Notes under the pieces: generated by a model
What the model was told of the DNA's origin: nothing
Database searches by the model: none
The model's input: the letters and a program-made list of their open reading frames with translations, nothing else
Shown: in pieces, positions 42,782 through 49,903 of the stretch
How positions within the stretch are numbered: the stretch's first letter is position 1
Layout: every line of letters starts with the position of its first letter
Program-made: the position numbers and the translations under genes
NCBI RefSeq assembly: GCF_000169435.1
Contig: NZ_AAYB01000010.1
Location: forward strand, 1-49,903
Length of the DNA stretch: 49,903 nt
Direction: 5' to 3'
Source of the DNA: Roseobacter sp. CCS2
GTDB taxonomy: Bacteria; Pseudomonadota; Alphaproteobacteria; Rhodobacterales; Rhodobacteraceae

Positions 42782-44125
42782 ATGTCCAAATCGAATTTCT
42801 CGCGTCGTGGCGTTCTCAAAACTGGCATGGTTGCCAGTGCTGGTCTCGCTCTGCCGCAGTATCTGAGTGCTCAAGAATCTGGTTACACAAATGCCCCCGG
42901 CGACAGCGAAGTCATTCTTGGCTTCAACGTGCCGCAGACCGGCCCATATGCCGACGAAGGCGCGGACGAGCTGCGCGCTTATGAGCTAGCGGTTGAGCAC
43001 CTGAATGGTGGCGGCGACGGTGGTATGCTGCCAACATTCTCGTCACAGGAACTTGATGGCACAGGTATTTTGGGCCGCGAAGTAAAGTATGTGACCGGTG
43101 ATACGCAGACAAAGTCTGATGCAGCCCGCGCATCGGCCCGTTCGATGATCGAAAAAGACGGCGCCATTATGATCACCGGTGGTTCGTCCTCTGGTGTGGC
43201 TGTGGCTGTGCAGGCGCTTTGCCAAGAGGCCGGCATCATCTTTATGGCTGGTCTGACACACTCCAACGACACGACCGGTAAGGACCGCCGTGCTAATGGT
43301 TTCCGTCACTTCTTTAACTCCTACATGTCCGGTGCGGCGCTGGCCCCTGTGCTTGAAGCGGCTTACGGCAACAGCCGTAAGGCCTATCACCTGACTGCCG
43401 ACTATAACTGGGGTTACACCACAGAAGAGGCCGTGCGGACATCAACAGAAGCCATGGGTTGGGAAACTGTGAACACGGTGCTGACACCGCTGACACAGAC
43501 AGACTTTTCTTCCTATATCGCGCCTGTTCTGAACTCCGGTGCTGACGTTCTGGTTCTGAACCACTACGGCGGGAACATGGTGAACTCGCTGACCAACGCG
43601 GTTCAGTTCGGTCTGCGTGATGCGCAAGCCAACGGTCAGAACTTTGAGATCGTTGTTCCACTGTACTCTCGTCTGATGGCAAAAGGTGCGGGTGCCAACG
43701 TGAAGGGTATCTTTGGGTCCACGAACTGGCACTGGTCCTTGCAGGATGCAGGCTCGCAAGCCTTTGTACGTTCGTTCGGCACAAAATATGGCTTCCCGCC
43801 ATCACAGGCCGCGCACACATGCTATGTGCAGACGCTGCTTTATGCAGATGCGGTCACACGCGCTGGTTCGTTCAACCCATGTGCGGTTGACGAAGCGCTC
43901 GAAGATTTTGAGTTCGACGGTCTGGGCAATGGCCCAACACTGTATCGTGGCGAAGATCACCAGTGCTTCAAAGACGTGCTGGTTGTGAAGGGTAAAGAGA
44001 ACCCGGACAACGAGTTCGACCTTCTTGAAATCGTTGAAGTTACGCCAGCTGCTCAGGTCACATACCCAGCAGATCACCCGCAGTTTGCCGGTGGTGCACT
44101 GGGCTCCTGTAACCCAGGCGCATAA
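42782..44125 (+). CDS. branched-chain amino acid-type ABC substrate-binding protein, Tat-exported
   Basis: A 447-residue periplasmic binding protein of the LivJ/LivK/AmiC type. The leader 'SNFSRRGVLKTGMVASAGLA' contains the twin-arginine motif SRRGVLK, so it is exported folded by Tat. Fold marks are 'VILGFNVPQTGPYADEGADE', 'VKYVTGDTQTKSDAARASAR' and 'ITGGSSSGVAVAVQALCQEA'. AGGGAGG at 42769-42775 supports ATG 42782; the frame extends upstream without a start. The ligand is uncertain: the family covers branched-chain amino acids, amides, urea and aromatic or short carboxylates. It is the first gene of the five-gene importer operon, followed by a strong hairpin. Confidence 0.92.
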   Translation: MSKSNFSRRGVLKTGMVASAGLALPQYLSAQESGYTNAPGDSEVILGFNVPQTGPYADEGADELRAYELAVEHLNGGGDGGMLPTFSSQELDGTGILGREVKYVTGDTQTKSDAARASARSMIEKDGAIMITGGSSSGVAVAVQALCQEAGIIFMAGLTHSNDTTGKDRRANGFRHFFNSYMSGAALAPVLEAAYGNSRKAYHLTADYNWGYTTEEAVRTSTEAMGWETVNTVLTPLTQTDFSSYIAPVLNSGADVLVLNHYGGNMVNSLTNAVQFGLRDAQANGQNFEIVVPLYSRLMAKGAGANVKGIFGSTNWHWSLQDAGSQAFVRSFGTKYGFPPSQAAHTCYVQTLLYADAVTRAGSFNPCAVDEALEDFEFDGLGNGPTLYRGEDHQCFKDVLVVKGKENPDNEFDLLEIVEVTPAAQVTYPADHPQFAGGALGSCNPGA

Positions 44126-44136
44126 ACCAAACAGAC

Positions 44137-44173
44137 GCAGGTCACCCGATATCCGGGTGACCTGCCCCTTTTT
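44137..44173 (+). terminator. intrinsic terminator / attenuator between binding-protein and permease genes
   Basis: A perfect 12-base-pair stem (44137-44148 with 44154-44165), five-base loop, then CCC and five T residues (44169-44173). It lies 12 bases after the binding-protein stop and 84 before the permease start. Partial termination here would give more binding protein than membrane components, as is common in importer operons. Confidence 0.85.
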
Positions 44174-44256
44174 AAGGTCATGCGACGCCGATATCCGGCT
44201 GTGGCGTGATAGCGCGCAAGCGTTGCGTACCCCCACAACTGATCAGAGGTCACCAG

Positions 44257-45288
44257 ATGGACCAGTTCATTCTTCAAATTCTTAACGGGCTTGATAAAGG
44301 ATCGGCCTATGCGCTGATTGCATTGGGCTTGACGCTAATCTTCGGCACGCTTGGTGTTGTGAACTTTGCGCATGGTGCTTTGTTCATGCTGGGTGCCTTT
44401 GTCGCGGTTACGGTCAGCAACCTGCTGACGCTCAGCCACAAGGTGATCGACGAAACGCGAACTGACTTTCTGGGCAACCCGCTTCAGGTGGATGTGCCAT
44501 ATCTTTATGATCTTTTCGGACAGGCGACGGGTGACACCATCATTGACTGGGCCGTTCCCATTTCCATCGTGGTCGCCATCCCGATCATGGTCTGCATCGG
44601 CTTCATCATGGAGCGCGGGTTGATCAAACACTTCTACAAGCGCCCCCATGCTGACCAGATCCTTGTGACCTTTGGTTTAGCCATCGTTATTCAAGAGATC
44701 GTTAAATACTTTTACGGTGCCAATCCAATTCCAACGCCTGCACCAGAAGCCTTTATCGGCAGCTTTGATTTTGGCGTTATTCTTGGTTTTGACCCGAACC
44801 AGATCATCTACCCCTATTGGCGTTTGGTTTACTTCTTCTTCTCGGTCATCATCATCGGTGCAGTCTTTGCGTTCCTGCAATTTACGACTTTCGGCATGGT
44901 TGTAAGGGCGGGCATGGCTGACCGCGAAACCGTCGGTATTCTGGGCATCGACATCGATAAGCGCTTTACCATCATGTTCGGGATCGCCGCCGCCGTGGCT
45001 GGCTTGGCGGGCGTCATGTACGCGCCCATCAATTCACCCAACTATCACATGGGTATGGATTTCCTTGTGCTTAGTTTCGTGGTGGTTGTTGTGGGCGGTA
45101 TGGGGTCCCTGCCCGGTGCCGTCGCTGCAGGGTTCCTGCTGGGCATTTTGGAAAGCTTTGCTTCGATGTCTCAGGTCATCGATATCCTGCCAGGCATCAA
45201 CCAGATCATCATCTACCTTGTTGCAATTATCATTCTGTTGACGCGTCCACGTGGCCTGATGGGTCGCAAAGGCGTGATGGAGGAATAA
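44257..45288 (+). CDS. LivH-type ABC importer permease
   Basis: A 343-residue inner-membrane permease with about eight helices. Marks are '[20 protein letters not shown]' and '[20 protein letters not shown]' at the N-terminus and '[20 protein letters not shown]' with '[13 protein letters not shown]' at the C-terminus, the EAA-type coupling region of LivH proteins. AGAGGT six bases upstream fixes ATG 44257. It is followed by the LivM gene after four bases. Confidence 0.93.
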   Translation: MDQFILQILNGLDKGSAYALIALGLTLIFGTLGVVNFAHGALFMLGAFVAVTVSNLLTLSHKVIDETRTDFLGNPLQVDVPYLYDLFGQATGDTIIDWAVPISIVVAIPIMVCIGFIMERGLIKHFYKRPHADQILVTFGLAIVIQEIVKYFYGANPIPTPAPEAFIGSFDFGVILGFDPNQIIYPYWRLVYFFFSVIIIGAVFAFLQFTTFGMVVRAGMADRETVGILGIDIDKRFTIMFGIAAAVAGLAGVMYAPINSPNYHMGMDFLVLSFVVVVVGGMGSLPGAVAAGFLLGILESFASMSQVIDILPGINQIIIYLVAIIILLTRPRGLMGRKGVMEE

Positions 45289-45292
45289 GCCA

Positions 45293-46492
45293 ATGCTCGG
45301 ATTAGAGAAAAAAGACTTTCGTCTGCTGCTCATTGTCATTGGTTTGACCATGTTCGCACCTTTCATCCTGAACCCCTTTCCCGAAGGGGCAGAGATGGCG
45401 CAGTTCAACGCAGGTTATCCTGACCTGATGCAGCGCTTTGTGATCTTTGGCATCTTCGCCATTGGGTTCAACATTCTCTTTGGGCTTACGGGCTATCTGT
45501 CCTTCGGTCACGCGGCTTTCTTGGGTGCGGGATCTTATGGGGCGGTTTGGATGTTCAAGCTGCTCAGCATGAATGTTCTGCCAGCGATTGCGATAAGCGT
45601 AATTATTGCAGGGCTATTCTCGCTGCTGATTGGGTTTATCTCACTGCGACGCTCTGGCATCTATTTTTCAATCCTGACGCTGGCCTTTGCGCAAATGTCA
45701 TTCGCCTTGGCCTATTCGGTGCTGACACCGATCACCGGTGGTGAGACAGGCTTGCAACTGGCGCTTGATGACCCGCGCATCTTTGGCGCATCGCAAACCG
45801 CGACAGGCAATATCCCTGTTCCCTCACTTTTCGGATTGGAAATGCGATCCAGTTTTGAATGGGAAGTGGGCGCGTGGTTGTTCACGTTTAATGCGGGCTA
45901 CTATCTTGCCGCGGCCTTTATGATCTTCGCTTTCTATATGTCGATCCGCATCTTTCGGTCCCCCTTCGGAATGATGCTGCGGGCGATCAAATCGAACCAG
46001 ACCCGGATGAGCTATACTGGCCTGAACGCACGGCCCTATACGCTGGCGGCCTTTGTGATCTCTGGCATGTATGCCGGGCTGGCCGGTGGTCTGATGGCCT
46101 CGATGGATCCACTTGCCGGGGCAGAACGGATGCAATGGACAGCGTCAGGTGAGGTTGTTTTGATGACTATCTTGGGTGGTGCAGGTACACTGATCGGTCC
46201 GGTCCTTGGTGCCGGTATGATCAAATACTTCGAAAACATCTTTTCAAAGATCAACGAAACCATTCTGCACAGCTGGTTTGCCTTCTTGCCTGATGGATTG
46301 GAAAACTTCGTCGTCGCGATGATCTACCCATTCATCGGCAAAGGCTGGCACCTGACCTTAGGCATCGTGTTCATGCTGGTTGTGATCTTTCTGCCCGGTG
46401 GCCTTGTCCAAGGTGGTCAGAAAATCGCCGCCCTCTTCCGGCGTAACAAGCCCGAAGACGCCAAACCAAACGCCACTGAACCGGCCGAATAA
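45293..46492 (+). CDS. LivM-type ABC importer permease
   Basis: A 399-residue permease, partner of the LivH protein. '[20 protein letters not shown]' and '[20 protein letters not shown]' are the LivM hallmarks; '[20 protein letters not shown]' and '[20 protein letters not shown]' form the coupling region. GGAGGAA inside the end of the LivH gene lies seven bases before the ATG. The last 30 residues are a hydrophilic tail. Twelve bases separate it from the first ATPase gene. Confidence 0.93.
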   Translation: MLGLEKKDFRLLLIVIGLTMFAPFILNPFPEGAEMAQFNAGYPDLMQRFVIFGIFAIGFNILFGLTGYLSFGHAAFLGAGSYGAVWMFKLLSMNVLPAIAISVIIAGLFSLLIGFISLRRSGIYFSILTLAFAQMSFALAYSVLTPITGGETGLQLALDDPRIFGASQTATGNIPVPSLFGLEMRSSFEWEVGAWLFTFNAGYYLAAAFMIFAFYMSIRIFRSPFGMMLRAIKSNQTRMSYTGLNARPYTLAAFVISGMYAGLAGGLMASMDPLAGAERMQWTASGEVVLMTILGGAGTLIGPVLGAGMIKYFENIFSKINETILHSWFAFLPDGLENFVVAMIYPFIGKGWHLTLGIVFMLVVIFLPGGLVQGGQKIAALFRRNKPEDAKPNATEPAE

Positions 46493-46504
46493 GGAGACAA
46501 ACAG

Positions 46505-47263
46505 ATGGGTTTGTTAGAAGTAAAAGGCATCAATAAACGGTTCGGTGGCCTGCAAGCACTGGGTGACGTGAACCTGAGCGTTGCCGAAGGCAGCCTACAC
46601 GCGATCATCGGGCCAAACGGGGCAGGCAAATCGACGCTACTGAACGTGCTGGTGGGCAAGCTGATCCCTGACAGTGGATCGGTGATGTTTGATGGGCAAT
46701 CCGTGTTGGGGCGCAAACCGCATGAGATCAACCAGATGGGGATCAGCCGGGTGTTTCAGACGCCTGAGATTTTTACCGACCTGACCGTTTTTGAAAACGT
46801 GATGATCCCTTGCTTTGCCAAACGTGATGGGGCGTTTCGGATGCATGCCATCGAAAGCATCTTTGCTGAAAGGGACATTCAAGCGCAGGCAGACAGCATC
46901 CTTGCTGATGTCAATATGCTTGAAAAAAAGGATATGCTGGCCTCTAGCCTGTCGCGGGGTGACAAGCGGCGCCTGGAAATGGCGATGTGTCTGGTCCAAG
47001 ACCCCAAACTTTTGCTGCTGGACGAACCAACAGCGGGTATGGCGCGCGCCGATACGCAAAACACGATCAGCCTGCTGAAGGAAATCCGCGAAAAGCGCGG
47101 GATCACCATGGCGATTATTGAACATGACATGAATGTGGTCTTTTCGCTGGCCGAACGGATTACGGTGCTGGCTCAAGGCACGCCGCTGGTCGAAGATACG
47201 CCCGACAAGATCAAGGGTCACCCCAAGGTGCGTGAAGCCTATCTTGGTGAAGCGCAGATCTAG
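46505..47263 (+). CDS. LivG-type ABC importer ATPase
   Basis: A 252-residue nucleotide-binding subunit. Walker A is 'GPNGAGKSTLLNVLVG', Walker B 'LLLLDEPTAGMARADTQ', the switch His is in 'IIEHDMNVV'. The ABC signature is 'LSRGDKRRLEM' rather than LSGGQ, with Asp in place of the usual Gln; this variant occurs in a LivG subgroup and is listed as a point of interest. It energises import together with the LivF gene 11 bases downstream. Confidence 0.93.
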   Translation: MGLLEVKGINKRFGGLQALGDVNLSVAEGSLHAIIGPNGAGKSTLLNVLVGKLIPDSGSVMFDGQSVLGRKPHEINQMGISRVFQTPEIFTDLTVFENVMIPCFAKRDGAFRMHAIESIFAERDIQAQADSILADVNMLEKKDMLASSLSRGDKRRLEMAMCLVQDPKLLLLDEPTAGMARADTQNTISLLKEIREKRGITMAIIEHDMNVVFSLAERITVLAQGTPLVEDTPDKIKGHPKVREAYLGEAQI

Positions 47264-47274
47264 GAGACGATACA

Positions 47275-48024
47275 ATGAACGCACCTTTCAACAAGCACGC
47301 CAACAACGCGGCCACCCACCCTGCTTATCTGAGCGTATGGGAGATCGAAGCCTATTACGGCGAAAGCTACATCGTACAAAACGTCAGCTTCAACATCCAC
47401 GAAGGCGAAATCCTTGCCCTTTTGGGGCGCAACGGGGCAGGCAAAACATCGACCTTGCGCACCATTGCCCGCCTTGATGATCCTGCATTGACGCATGGAG
47501 AAATCTGGCTGGACCACAAACCGCTGCACGAAATGAAAAGCCATGAGGCAGCCGCGAACGGTATTTCCCTGGTGCCCGAAGATCGGCGGATCATTCCGGG
47601 CCTGACAGTGGAAGAGAACCTGCAGCTGGCGCAAATCGCGCCACCACATGGCTGGTCGCTGGATCGGATTTATGACCTGTTCCCGCGTCTGGGCGAACGG
47701 CGCAAGCAAGAGGGCGTGACCCTATCTGGTGGTGAGCAGCAAATGCTGTCCATCGCCCGCGCGTTGGCCCGTGATATTAAAGTGCTTTTGCTAGATGAGC
47801 CTTACGAGGGTCTGGCACCGGTGATTGTTCAAGAAATTGCCAAGACCCTTGGTGTGATCCGGGATCAGGGCATCACGACAATCATTGTTGAGCAAAACGC
47901 AGTTGCGGCGCTAAAGCTGGCTGACCGTGCTGTCATTCTTGATATCGGCAAGGTGGTTTTTGATGGGTCTGCCGCCGAAGTGCTTGAGAATGAAGACCTG
48001 CGTGCGCAGTATCTTGCGATCTGA
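47275..48024 (+). CDS. LivF-type ABC importer ATPase
   Basis: A 249-residue nucleotide-binding subunit. A 20-residue extension with His/Asn/Ala precedes 'EIEAYYGESYIVQNVSFNIH'. Walker A is 'GRNGAGKTSTLRTIA', the signature 'LSGGEQQMLSIARAL' is canonical, Walker B is 'LLLDEPYEGLAPVIVQEI' and the switch is 'VEQNAVAAL'. It is the last gene of the importer operon. Since the LivG partner has a non-canonical signature, this subunit contributes the canonical one. Confidence 0.94.
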   Translation: MNAPFNKHANNAATHPAYLSVWEIEAYYGESYIVQNVSFNIHEGEILALLGRNGAGKTSTLRTIARLDDPALTHGEIWLDHKPLHEMKSHEAAANGISLVPEDRRIIPGLTVEENLQLAQIAPPHGWSLDRIYDLFPRLGERRKQEGVTLSGGEQQMLSIARALARDIKVLLLDEPYEGLAPVIVQEIAKTLGVIRDQGITTIIVEQNAVAALKLADRAVILDIGKVVFDGSAAEVLENEDLRAQYLAI

Positions 48025-48037
48025 TTGCCAGAGCGCG

Positions 48038-48076
48038 TTAATCTAAAATGGCAGCGAAATCGTTCGCTGCGATTAA
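48038..48076 (+). terminator. hairpin after the ABC importer operon
   Basis: A perfect eight-base-pair stem (48051-48058 with 48063-48070) with loop ATCG is flanked by a second pairing TTAATC/GATTAA (48038-48043, 48071-48076) with a seven-base bulge. It lies 14 bases after the LivF stop. There is no T-run, so it may act with Rho or as an mRNA 3'-end stabiliser. Confidence 0.5.
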
Positions 48077-48141
48077 GCATTTGGTAATCCGAAAAAGCGA
48101 ATCTGGGACAGCATAGCCCTTGCTTTTACGGAGCCAGATTG

Positions 48142-48480
48142 ATGGATACAGCACTCTCACTTCCCACACCTGCAGCCGCTGCTACAGCCGCGGCACCCAC
48201 TTTGCCGCGTGCGGTCACCACGAAGGTACAGGCGGTTGAAAGTTCCGATAGCAGTGCAACCTTGCCCTCGAATAAACCATATATCGCACAGGTCGTGACG
48301 GCGCGCCTGTCAGGGTCTGAATTCCCCGAAAACCCAGTCGAGATTGCCCCACCAGAACGCACCTTACGTCCATATGACATGCCGATGCTACCTTACGACA
48401 GCAGTGGTGAAACCATCGATGCAACCCCTGTAGGCGGGGCGCAGACGGTGCCTGAAGAAAGCACAGCCAAAGAGGCATGA
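48142..48480 (+). CDS. hypothetical Pro/Ala-rich protein
   Basis: A 112-residue low-complexity protein, rich in Ala, Pro, Thr and Ser at the start ('LSLPTPAAAATAAAPTLPRA') and Glu/Pro later ('GSEFPENPVEIAPPERTLRP'). No signal peptide, membrane helix or known domain. GGAG lies eight bases before ATG 48142. It sits between the importer operon and accB, with 117 bases before accB. Coding is likely but not certain because low-complexity composition could arise by chance in GC-rich DNA. Confidence 0.5.
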   Translation: MDTALSLPTPAAAATAAAPTLPRAVTTKVQAVESSDSSATLPSNKPYIAQVVTARLSGSEFPENPVEIAPPERTLRPYDMPMLPYDSSGETIDATPVGGAQTVPEESTAKEA

Positions 48481-48597
48481 TATTTTTCCGGGCGGCGATG
48501 CTTTCCACCTTCGCTGGCTTGCCCTATAAGCGTTTTGATGCTTCGTGACGCAACGTCGCGACAGCGCCAATAATATGGGCAACGGGCCGAGGAAAAC

Positions 48598-49098
48598 ATG
48601 GGCAACAAAACCTCTCACGATAGCGACGTCAGCTTTATTGCGGCCTTGGCCGCATTGCTGCGCGACAACGATCTCACTGAATTGCAGGTCAAACGGGACT
48701 ATGGCGAGAACGACAGTCTAAACGTCCGCGTGAGCCGCCAAACCCAGACAGTTGTACAAGCGAGCGTACCCGCCGCCCCAGCGGCGCCAACAACCGCCCC
48801 GGCAGCACCCAGCGCGCCAGCCGCACCAGCATCCGCGTCAGACGCAGCCGACCCTGCCAGCCACCCGGGTGCTGTAACATCACCGATGGTCGGGACAGTT
48901 TACATGGCACCCGAGCCGGATGCCGCGCCATTCGCCACAGTGGGCGCAACTGTGAAAGAGGGTGATACCATCCTTATCATCGAAGCCATGAAAACGATGA
49001 ACCACATCCCTGCACCGCGTGCGGGCACGATCAAACGGATTTTGGTCGAGGATGGCGGACCCGTCGAATTTGGCGCACCTCTTGTGATCATCGAATAA
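48598..49098 (+). CDS. accB: acetyl-CoA carboxylase biotin carboxyl carrier protein
   Basis: A 166-residue BCCP. The N-terminal domain ('[20 protein letters not shown]') is followed by an Ala/Pro-rich flexible linker (about 60-90) and the biotinyl domain with '[20 protein letters not shown]'; K132 in EAMKTM is the biotinylation site. It carries CO2 from biotin carboxylase to the carboxyltransferase in the first step of fatty acid synthesis. GAGGAA precedes the ATG by four bases. AccC follows after ten bases, the standard accBC arrangement. Confidence 0.96.
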   Translation: MGNKTSHDSDVSFIAALAALLRDNDLTELQVKRDYGENDSLNVRVSRQTQTVVQASVPAAPAAPTTAPAAPSAPAAPASASDAADPASHPGAVTSPMVGTVYMAPEPDAAPFATVGATVKEGDTILIIEAMKTMNHIPAPRAGTIKRILVEDGGPVEFGAPLVIIE

Positions 49099-49108
49099 GG
49101 GCGGTCCC

Positions 49109-49903
49109 ATGTTCGATAAAATTCTTATCGCGAACCGCGGCGAAATCGCCCTTCGGGTTGTGCGTGCCTGCCGTGAAATGGGTGTGAAATCTGTGGCTGT
49201 GCATTCGACAGCCGACTCAGATGCGATGCACGTGCGCATGGCAGATGAAGCCATCTGCATCGGGCCGCCATCATCGGCGCAAAGCTATCTGTCGTTCCCG
49301 GCGATCATATCAGCTTGTGAAATTACAGGCGCGCAGGCAATCCACCCCGGCTATGGCTTTCTGTCAGAAAACGCAGCCTTTGTGCAGGCTGTCGAAGATC
49401 ATGATCTGACATTCATCGGCCCCACGGCCGAACATATTCGGGTGATGGGTGATAAAATCACTGCCAAAGACACGATGAAAGACCTTGGCGTGCCCTGCGT
49501 GCCCGGCTCTGACGGCGGCGTGCCAACGCTGGCCGATGCGCAACGTGTTGGCGAAGAAGTTGGCTATCCTGTCATCATCAAAGCCACTGCTGGTGGCGGT
49601 GGGCGTGGTATGAAAGTGGCCCAAACAGCCGCAGACATGGAACAGGCGTTCCATTCCGCACGGGCCGAAGGCAAAGCCGCGTTTGGGAACGATGAAGTCT
49701 ATATTGAAAAATATCTGACCACGCCGCGCCACATCGAAATTCAAGTATTTGGCGATGGCAAAGGTAACGCCGTCCACTTAGGCGAACGCGATTGTTCGTT
49801 GCAACGGCGCCACCAAAAAGTGTTTGAAGAGGCCCCCGGCCCTTGCATCACACCTGAATTGCGTGAGCGGATCGGCAAAGTCTGTGCCGATGCTGTAGCG
49901 AAA
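49109..49903 (+). CDS. accC: biotin carboxylase subunit of acetyl-CoA carboxylase, 3'-truncated
   Basis: The first 265 codons of a gene that runs off the window; complete AccC has about 450 residues. The start '[20 protein letters not shown]' is nearly invariant, followed by '[15 protein letters not shown]', the ATP-grasp glycine-rich loop '[15 protein letters not shown]' and '[20 protein letters not shown]'. It uses ATP and bicarbonate to carboxylate the biotin of AccB. The frame has no stop to base 49903. AAGGG overlapping the accB stop serves as ribosome binding site for ATG 49109. A propionyl-CoA carboxylase alpha subunit is unlikely given the accB partner. Confidence 0.96.
   Translation, partial: MFDKILIANRGEIALRVVRACREMGVKSVAVHSTADSDAMHVRMADEAICIGPPSSAQSYLSFPAIISACEITGAQAIHPGYGFLSENAAFVQAVEDHDLTFIGPTAEHIRVMGDKITAKDTMKDLGVPCVPGSDGGVPTLADAQRVGEEVGYPVIIKATAGGGGRGMKVAQTAADMEQAFHSARAEGKAAFGNDEVYIEKYLTTPRHIEIQVFGDGKGNAVHLGERDCSLQRRHQKVFEEAPGPCITPELRERIGKVCADAVAK

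Overview
The window reads as chromosomal DNA of a marine alphaproteobacterium of the order Rhodobacterales, most likely the Roseobacter group. This rests on the gene content: a TRAP transporter next to malonate genes, a GapR/DUF2312 nucleoid protein, a SqrR/BigR-type persulfide regulon, a fused allantoinase/OHCU decarboxylase, a PuuD-type urate oxidase, a secreted RTX nuclease, an ScfR-like regulator and the accBC pair. I cannot name a genus from the sequence. The window cuts genes at both ends (a DctM permease on the left, accC on the right). Nothing resembles a phage, a plasmid origin, a complete insertion sequence or a CRISPR array.

Layout. 1-4005: malonate uptake and use (TRAP permease, malonyl-CoA decarboxylase with a one-base frameshift, malonyl-CoA synthetase). 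4184-13452: metabolic and stress genes (old-yellow-enzyme homologue, NADP-type glutamate dehydrogenase, FMN-binding stress protein, acetolactate-synthase-like ThDP enzyme, DUF3140, an SDR/MFS pair, and an interlocked UbiG-like methyltransferase / small ORF / glutathione peroxidase operon). 13671-17069: a very large secreted nuclease with RTX repeats. 17601-29640: purine ring degradation (AllE, urate/xanthine permease, AllA, PuuE-UraD fusion, UraH, LysR, PuuD). This block is interrupted by a four-gene minus-strand operon (18794-23169) that combines an orphan BMP-type binding protein, a PstS-OmpA fusion, a coiled-coil OmpA-like protein and a small membrane protein. 29735-30117: decayed end of a PAP2 phosphatase gene against the 3' end of tRNA-Thr(UGU).

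30326-36722: small conserved genes, then a divergent aminoglycoside-phosphotransferase-like kinase / acyl-CoA dehydrogenase pair (a split counterpart of ACAD10/11 and LvaA/LvaC), then a sulfide/persulfide defence regulon with a clear palindromic operator: SqrR/BigR repressor, persulfide dioxygenase, two YeeE/YedE permeases and a sulfurtransferase. 36719-42571 (minus strand): ScfR-like regulator, response regulator, small two-helix membrane protein, sodium-symporter/histidine-kinase fusion and an orphan FliM/SpoA protein, probably one transcription unit. 42782-48024: five-gene LivKHMGF-type ABC importer with a strong hairpin after the binding-protein gene. 48142-49903: hypothetical gene, accB and the start of accC.

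How the genes work together: PuuD, UraH, the UraD domain, the PuuE domain, AllE and AllA convert urate to glyoxylate, urea and ammonia; only the allantoate amidohydrolase step is missing between urate and glyoxylate. The sulfur genes oxidise and move persulfide sulfur under thiol-sensing repression. The kinase/dehydrogenase pair is predicted to dehydrate hydroxyacyl-CoA. All functions are inferred from reading motifs by eye; no database search was run.
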